24,860 bases of DNA from JADHUC01 sp964617665 (GTDB lineage: Bacteria > Planctomycetota > Planctomycetia > Pirellulales > Pirellulaceae), in the NCBI GenBank assembly GCA_964617665.1, contig CAZUAH010000175.1:1-24860 (forward strand). The letters are read 5' to 3'. This document shows, in pieces, positions 21,201-24,860 of the stretch (within the stretch, counting starts at the first letter, position 1; every line of letters begins with the position of its first letter). The notes beneath the pieces were generated by a model. It had not been told where the DNA came from, made no database searches, and worked only from the letters and a program-made list of their open reading frames with translations. The position numbers and the translations under genes were made by a program.

Positions 21201-22629
21201 GGAACAGGTAGAGAGGCAAAATAGGCGGAGAATCAGCCTACGAAACAATGGCGCCGAACCCGAAGAGCTTAGGAACGCCGAATGGGAGCTTCTGCTTGCT
21301 CGTACGGCGCGAATAAGTGCAAATCCCGCTTACATACGGGCCGTGTCAGTCGCCACACCCGTGTCGCTCGCCGCGTTTCGTGACGTGCTCGCACGATCAC
21401 CGTGTCAGACCTGGGCACTGGACTATCTAATCGGCGAGGAACAAAGCTATGTGCTTATCGTTCCTCCTAGCGGCGGCCCAAGTCCTGTTTTTCTGAGGCT
21501 CGATATTTCCGAAAACGCCGCGCACCACCTGGGAACCGCTCCAGGGCCTCTAACCGCCCGGACACTCAGAAGCATCTTGCACAACGAACAAGCAACTGGC
21601 GTTTTGGATTTCCTCTCGAACCCGAAGAAGGCGGAGTCACAACGCGGGCAGCTTGCCCGTGAGGAACTGGCGAAACTCCACGCGTTATGGCAACTCCTCG
21701 TTCCCGACGAGCGCCTTCGCAGACAGTTCGTCTCGAAGCGCAGTGAAGCCGCACGAGATCGGTCCATCGAGCGTCTACTGGTCTTGCCTGACGGGCCCCT
21801 CGCGTCGCTTCCGTTCCAGTCGCTAGTTCCCCAGTACAGTGAGCTGACACCGGGGGATTCCCAATTCCTACTCGACTGTGGCCCCACTATCCAATATGCG
21901 CCTTCAGCGACCGTCTACTGCAAGCTGCAAGAGCAATCCGCTGATCCGCAGACCCTAAACGTTTTAACCGTTGGCGTACAAGATTACAGCGGTCGAAACG
22001 AGTTGGTTGACTTGCCGAATACCGCGCGCGAAACCGCCCACGTCGAGGCGTTGGTAGATGGATTGCCAAGTGGTTCGGCAACACGTCTGTTTGGTAACAA
22101 GGGAGAGAATGCCAGCGAATCACAGGTTCGGGCCAACATCGAGGGAAAGACAATTCTTCATTTCGCCTGTCACGGGAGGGCGGAGAAGACACGATTCGGC
22201 AACATGTTTGGCTGTCTGGAGCTGTATCCCGCCGAAAGTTCTGACATCGATCATGACGGGAGTCTGGAGTTGCACGAAATGTGCGAGCACGACTTGACGA
22301 CCTGTGAACTGACCGTACTCAGTGCATGCGAAACGAATCTAGGAGCAGTAATGAGCGGCGAGGGTGCCTGGACACTATCTCGTGCGTTCATCGCTGCCGG
22401 GGCGAAACGTACGGTTGCCACCAACTGGTTTGTCGACGATCTGGCTAGTTCCGAGTTGGTTTGCCAGTTCTTTGACCATCTTCTGAAGCCGAATCCTCAA
22501 GAGTCGCGTTTGCAGTACGCGGAAGCGTTGCGGATGTCCCAACTCGCCATTCGTGGCGGCAACGGAGGGAGCAATCCCGAGTGGCAACACCCGTACTACT
22601 GGGCACCCTTCACGTTGATTGGGCCTTGA
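18235..22629 (+). CDS. Exported TPR-CHAT peptidase
   Basis: This 1464-residue protein starts with a signal peptide (FGLLVLCLLLFAS, cleavage near SWA-Q, residue 25). A very long tetratricopeptide/helical-repeat region (about 30-1000) follows. Residues 155-268 contain tandem 44-residue units sharing FDxAIxYAxRMVEYAKQT. The C-terminal CHAT domain (about 1080-1464) has the caspase-clan dyad H1313 in LHFACHG and C1365 in VLSACETNLG, plus the typical pre-core LLVLPDGPLASLPFQSL. CHAT proteins are clan-CD cysteine peptidases; TPR-CHAT Csx29 of Craspase is the best-studied relative. The TAGGAGA at 18223-18229 sets ATG 18235; a further-upstream start would bury the signal peptide. It precedes the third caspase by 84 bp, likely in one operon. 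An extracytoplasmic location is expected from the signal peptide. Confidence 0.9.
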   Translation: MAKTAPFGLLVLCLLLFASTPSWAQRSRPPAPTSLPREHYELFELQESIRKYKKEKNINGQLDYTHKQLDLAMGDALRFSGAYEFGARAGLLELYRAIGDYERAVLYGKPMLPLMEDKTVNGQEGLRKEFDHYRLEIARMEAGLNFARARDKGQYDTAIDHANRMIEYAKRTREPTIVAEAYVAKYSVLWEKYLAAEDFDKAIEYADRMVEYAKQTGDPAFVAEAYLQKYSTLREKHLGAEEFDRAIGYANRMVEYAKQTDDSAMVAIAQGAVEEANYVKYVELYAKHSDAEQFDAAAKYASYMFRHAQNFNRIMGSNPESRAEGKAMVLIAELAVGEVEFMQDLASVDNAMADGQFDRALQLARQLPSHAKEYERLNQFLDQLEDEVGSSGLIETTERDMLKTAGPFVEWTALVLLAQIETAKGTSDSLNAFKQHASQVAKMAEREPLSSIPFIVVESKMIHAEALMADLRIEQATEELAEVLAALETTRGNRRNDPWGLADREWIGQTFLALAIGYHGLGLDADVAHLLAKGRDLIAEAGVEIDPLVQANLHVILGEYSEAVQIYKSLRAPLLGKQGLTHLERRRLARIETQLALCLVEMEHFDEADALRAGILGYIGDRVLSDGAGGASFGSPVGLLVDAYLAKDRFAEAETLARASLEANDNDWECRQQLAEILDRKGRHTEAVAQNEKAMEGYSQAFNIDALPNLVRRSRSQLMSSSRSCLAMEGAQDFINELAQRMGKNSLWTIEIRAISAADYAESGETEAARKQLALALSAAKAYGDSLLPSIYVDVADAYRELKQYQEAITYYESALSTPLDMYASFLGPLPPGWKERTHVQIAYCLALQGKRDEALRKLASVVIQESHRERAVRSRTTTATTYRLCGESKKALAHLRRAMELVRELREVDAANTPLDAAYTMSATGVAQVIQEMIACLAEKSEQVGERDLAEGFDAMEQGRAQILLNQMRRQRMDWTQGLEPDEVERLQEQVERQNRRRISLRNNGAEPEELRNAEWELLLARTARISANPAYIRAVSVATPVSLAAFRDVLARSPCQTWALDYLIGEEQSYVLIVPPSGGPSPVFLRLDISENAAHHLGTAPGPLTARTLRSILHNEQATGVLDFLSNPKKAESQRGQLAREELAKLHALWQLLVPDERLRRQFVSKRSEAARDRSIERLLVLPDGPLASLPFQSLVPQYSELTPGDSQFLLDCGPTIQYAPSATVYCKLQEQSADPQTLNVLTVGVQDYSGRNELVDLPNTARETAHVEALVDGLPSGSATRLFGNKGENASESQVRANIEGKTILHFACHGRAEKTRFGNMFGCLELYPAESSDIDHDGSLELHEMCEHDLTTCELTVLSACETNLGAVMSGEGAWTLSRAFIAAGAKRTVATNWFVDDLASSELVCQFFDHLLKPNPQESRLQYAEALRMSQLAIRGGNGGSNPEWQHPYYWAPFTLIGP
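18697..19032 (+). repeat. 132-bp tandem repeat inside the CHAT gene
   Basis: Units begin at 18697, 18829 and 18961, exactly 132 bp (44 codons) apart. The second and third are especially alike over the first 75 or so bases; the third diverges after about 19030. The length and in-frame spacing indicate recent duplication of a TPR-like helix pair, an easy route to changing protein length or binding surface. Confidence 0.75.
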
Positions 22630-22713
22630 TGTACTGACCACGCGGCCAAAGCCTGGACCTGACGCGCGCCTAGACTTGCGCAGAGGTGCGGTCGCCAAAA
22701 GGAGAAACAGGAC

Positions 22714-24860
22714 ATGTCCCACTACCGAGTTCTGACCAGCGTCTCTTTGCTCATTATCGCAGTCGCCAGTTTGGACGGTTCACCTGTTCCGGCTGCAGAA
22801 ACTCCTCCCGGCAAGGCGATGCTTATTGGGATTGAAACCTATGATGTCGAGGACCTGAAACTCAGGTTTGTAGGTAATGATCTTGGTGCCCTCTTTGATG
22901 CACTCGGAAGATGTAAGTTTGAATGCGCCAAGATCTACGATTCGGCTGTCGATTTCGGCGACGCGAACACAAGCGAACGCGATGCCATGCAGCACGCCAT
23001 CGGCAATTGGATTGGCGGAATGCAGCCCACGGACACCGCTTTCTTGTACTTCAGCGCGCATGGCATCGTTGGCTCTGACGGCAAGCTGTATCTTGCGCTC
23101 ACGGACTGCAACGTGAACAACGCCGAAAAGGTGGGATTGCCAGCGGCCTGGCTTCGGGAAGAACTCAAGCGTTGCCCAGCTCGCTGCAAAATACTGGCCA
23201 TCGACGCCTGCCACGCCGGCGCTGGCCAGCGATCGTCGAAGGGATTTGCCACCACCAAGGCCGTCGTCAAAGAGTTTGGAACCCTCAGCGACGTGATCCT
23301 GCTAGCCAGTTGCGCCGAACACGAACAGAGCTATATCTGGGAGGAGAAGAGACACTCGCTGTTTACGTGCTGGCTAAGCAAGGGGCTTCTAGGCCAAGCC
23401 GATGCGGGGCTGGACGGCAAAATCAATCTGAACGAACTGAACGACTTTGTAACCAATAGCGTCCACAAGACCTCCCTTCATCTCTCCAAGCTTCATCCGT
23501 CCGTCAAGGAGCAGACACCAGTCGTCTTAGTGCCCAATGGGAACGTCGCCTTGCCAGAATTCGAGCCACGTCCTATGAAGTGGAACCACTTTCTCGACCA
23601 GATTGCGGATCGGTTGGACACGCTCATCCGCCAAATCCACCTCGACTCAACCTCTGGCGACAAACCCGTGGTCGGCCTTTGTGACTGGACTAGCGGCCGA
23701 TTTTCCGACCGGGATCTGGGAATGCGTTTCGGATTACTCCCGCGATCCGTGGTCACGGAACTCGAAAAACTGCTGCGCTCGAAGGCCGGTCATGAGTACA
23801 TTGTTTGGAGCCAAGATGTCATGCGAATGCTCCTGCAACGCCGAGGGATAACTCCGCAAGACATAGAACGGCTGGGGATAGAAGGCGTGGAACTCAACGG
23901 CAGGAAGCTCACCGCCATCATCGACGGGAACCTCAAGGGCCGTGCCGGCCGGATGATGCACGTACGCGTTGATTTGCGCGACCTCCAAGACGTGCAACAC
24001 CACACGACCGGCGGTTTCGCTCATTTGACGCAGGAGGAGTGGTCTGAAATTACAGACAGCGTAGATTTGATGAACGTGGAAATCGAGGGTCAGGATGATT
24101 CCGACCGTATCACCGTCCTCGACAACGCCGCCGCCAAGCAACCGCACCCACTTGACGACAAGCGTCGGGAAGAGGCCGGCATGGCCGAGTTTCCTTTCGA
24201 CCTCACCATCGAGGTGCGGGGCTCCGACGGTGCATGGCGCGTCCGACCATTTGACTTCGCGCGCGATCCCAATAAATGTATCCTGACCTTCAAACGCGGA
24301 GAGATATATCGCATCCGACTTCAGAACAAATACCCAAACGAAAACGGGGCCTTCGCGCGGATACTCGTAGATGGCCTGAACACGTTGTCACAAATGGCGC
24401 CCCCTTCCGCGAAGGGCGTTTCGATCGAGCCGTCGGCCTCCGGGCATGTACTCCGGCCGGTGGCCTTGCAGCCCGATGAGCTGGCTGCTCGTATGGATTC
24501 AGCGGAAGAGAAAGCCGAATGGCGCCTTGCTCCTCGCGTGCGCTTGTGTGAAGCACGCGCTTGGCATATGTCGCCTGGATGTGACGGCCCAATTCCAGGG
24601 TATATCTGCGGGACAAAGGACGAAGACAGGGACTATCGCCAGTTTCAGGTTGTCGACGCCCCAGCGTCGCTCGCGGCGCGGAGCGGATACACGGAAGACG
24701 TGGGGATCATCTCCGCTGCGTTCTATGCGCCCACGACCGATCGCGGCGGCGAGTTTCTAGGCACGAAGCCCGGTGATTTAGTCAAGACGGACGAATTTGA
24801 ACGGTATAAAGGAAAGTACAAGCCGGGCAAATTGCTCGGCGTCGTGCATATTCACTACGT
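22714..24860 (+). CDS. Exported caspase-like peptidase with envelope-type C-terminal domains (3' end outside window)
   Basis: The frame is open from ATG 22714 to the window end (715 codons seen). A short signal peptide (LLIIAVASL, cleavage near PVPAA) precedes a caspase-like domain (about 33-275) with H116 in YFSAHGI and C166 in LAIDACHAG. A second domain (about 317-435) starts KPVVGLCDWTSG and continues with RSVVTELEKLL, a pattern recalling CsgG/FlgO-like lipoprotein domains. A third, beta-rich stretch (about 492-560, FDLTIEVRGSDGAW and FKRGEIYRIRLQN) resembles DUF4384-like domains often attached to caspases. A further YRQFQVVDAP-SLAARSG segment follows. AAAGGAG at 22698-22704 fixes the start. 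The 84-bp gap after the CHAT gene suggests co-transcription. Domain labels after the caspase are tentative. Confidence 0.75.
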   Translation, partial: MSHYRVLTSVSLLIIAVASLDGSPVPAAETPPGKAMLIGIETYDVEDLKLRFVGNDLGALFDALGRCKFECAKIYDSAVDFGDANTSERDAMQHAIGNWIGGMQPTDTAFLYFSAHGIVGSDGKLYLALTDCNVNNAEKVGLPAAWLREELKRCPARCKILAIDACHAGAGQRSSKGFATTKAVVKEFGTLSDVILLASCAEHEQSYIWEEKRHSLFTCWLSKGLLGQADAGLDGKINLNELNDFVTNSVHKTSLHLSKLHPSVKEQTPVVLVPNGNVALPEFEPRPMKWNHFLDQIADRLDTLIRQIHLDSTSGDKPVVGLCDWTSGRFSDRDLGMRFGLLPRSVVTELEKLLRSKAGHEYIVWSQDVMRMLLQRRGITPQDIERLGIEGVELNGRKLTAIIDGNLKGRAGRMMHVRVDLRDLQDVQHHTTGGFAHLTQEEWSEITDSVDLMNVEIEGQDDSDRITVLDNAAAKQPHPLDDKRREEAGMAEFPFDLTIEVRGSDGAWRVRPFDFARDPNKCILTFKRGEIYRIRLQNKYPNENGAFARILVDGLNTLSQMAPPSAKGVSIEPSASGHVLRPVALQPDELAARMDSAEEKAEWRLAPRVRLCEARAWHMSPGCDGPIPGYICGTKDEDRDYRQFQVVDAPASLAARSGYTEDVGIISAAFYAPTTDRGGEFLGTKPGDLVKTDEFERYKGKYKPGKLLGVVHIHY

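Noticed and set aside
9775..24860. A known defence system (CBASS, Thoeris, type III CRISPR/Craspase)
   Set aside because: No nucleotidyltransferase, TIR, Cas or reverse transcriptase gene is present, and the proteases have signal peptides, which does not fit cytoplasmic defence modules. Only the TPR-CHAT/anti-sigma analogy is kept, as inference.

Overview
The window looks like chromosomal or large-replicon DNA of a member of the Planctomycetota. Three things point there: exported caspase-like and TPR-CHAT proteins, an ECF-type sigma factor paired with a TPR anti-sigma factor, and short dispersed sequences of a kind I recall from planctomycete genomes. No 16S gene or tRNA is visible, so this rests on protein style only.

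Left part (about 1-6050) is a replication or mobile-element module. It holds the tail of an unidentified gene, a RepA/RPA-type replication initiator (245-1696), and a 715-bp non-coding block (1697-2411). That block carries three 17-bp iterons, a near-consensus DnaA box, a cluster of TGGACG hexamers and nested inverted repeats. A leftward CHC2/Toprim primase-like gene (2412-3635) follows, then a rightward replication-relaxation family gene (about 3691-4566). A strongly folded intergenic region leads to a DUF932 plasmid/phage-type gene (4963-5991), closed by a clear intrinsic terminator at 6017-6042. This set is typical of a plasmid or an integrated plasmid-like island.

Middle part (about 6050-13330) is accessory and patchy. 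It includes an exported orphan protein (6370-7074), a leftward seven-helix membrane protein (7407-8834), a small acidic protein (9127-9531) and an exported caspase-like peptidase fused to PDZ repeats (9775-11265) whose last PDZ is cut off. These are followed by a 37-codon Hsp70 N-terminal remnant (11367-11477), a small zinc-ribbon protein (11554-11916), dispersed repeats, and an envelope-anchored coiled-coil protein (12347-13213).

Right part (about 13400-24860) is a clan-CD peptidase and sigma-factor cluster. It contains an exported caspase fused to an FGE-sulfatase-like domain (13507-15435), an ECF-type sigma factor (15628-16659), and an overlapping zinc anti-sigma/TPR membrane protein (16656-17888). 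Next come an exported 1464-residue TPR-CHAT peptidase (18235-22629) and a third exported caspase with C-terminal sensory or envelope-type domains that runs off the end (22714 onward).

The most interesting idea is that these exported proteases act on the periplasmic TPR part of the anti-sigma factor and so gate the sigma factor. This would be an extracytoplasmic counterpart of the TPR-CHAT/anti-sigma logic known from type III-E CRISPR (Craspase/Csx30/RpoE). It is inferred from gene order, domains and predicted topology only.
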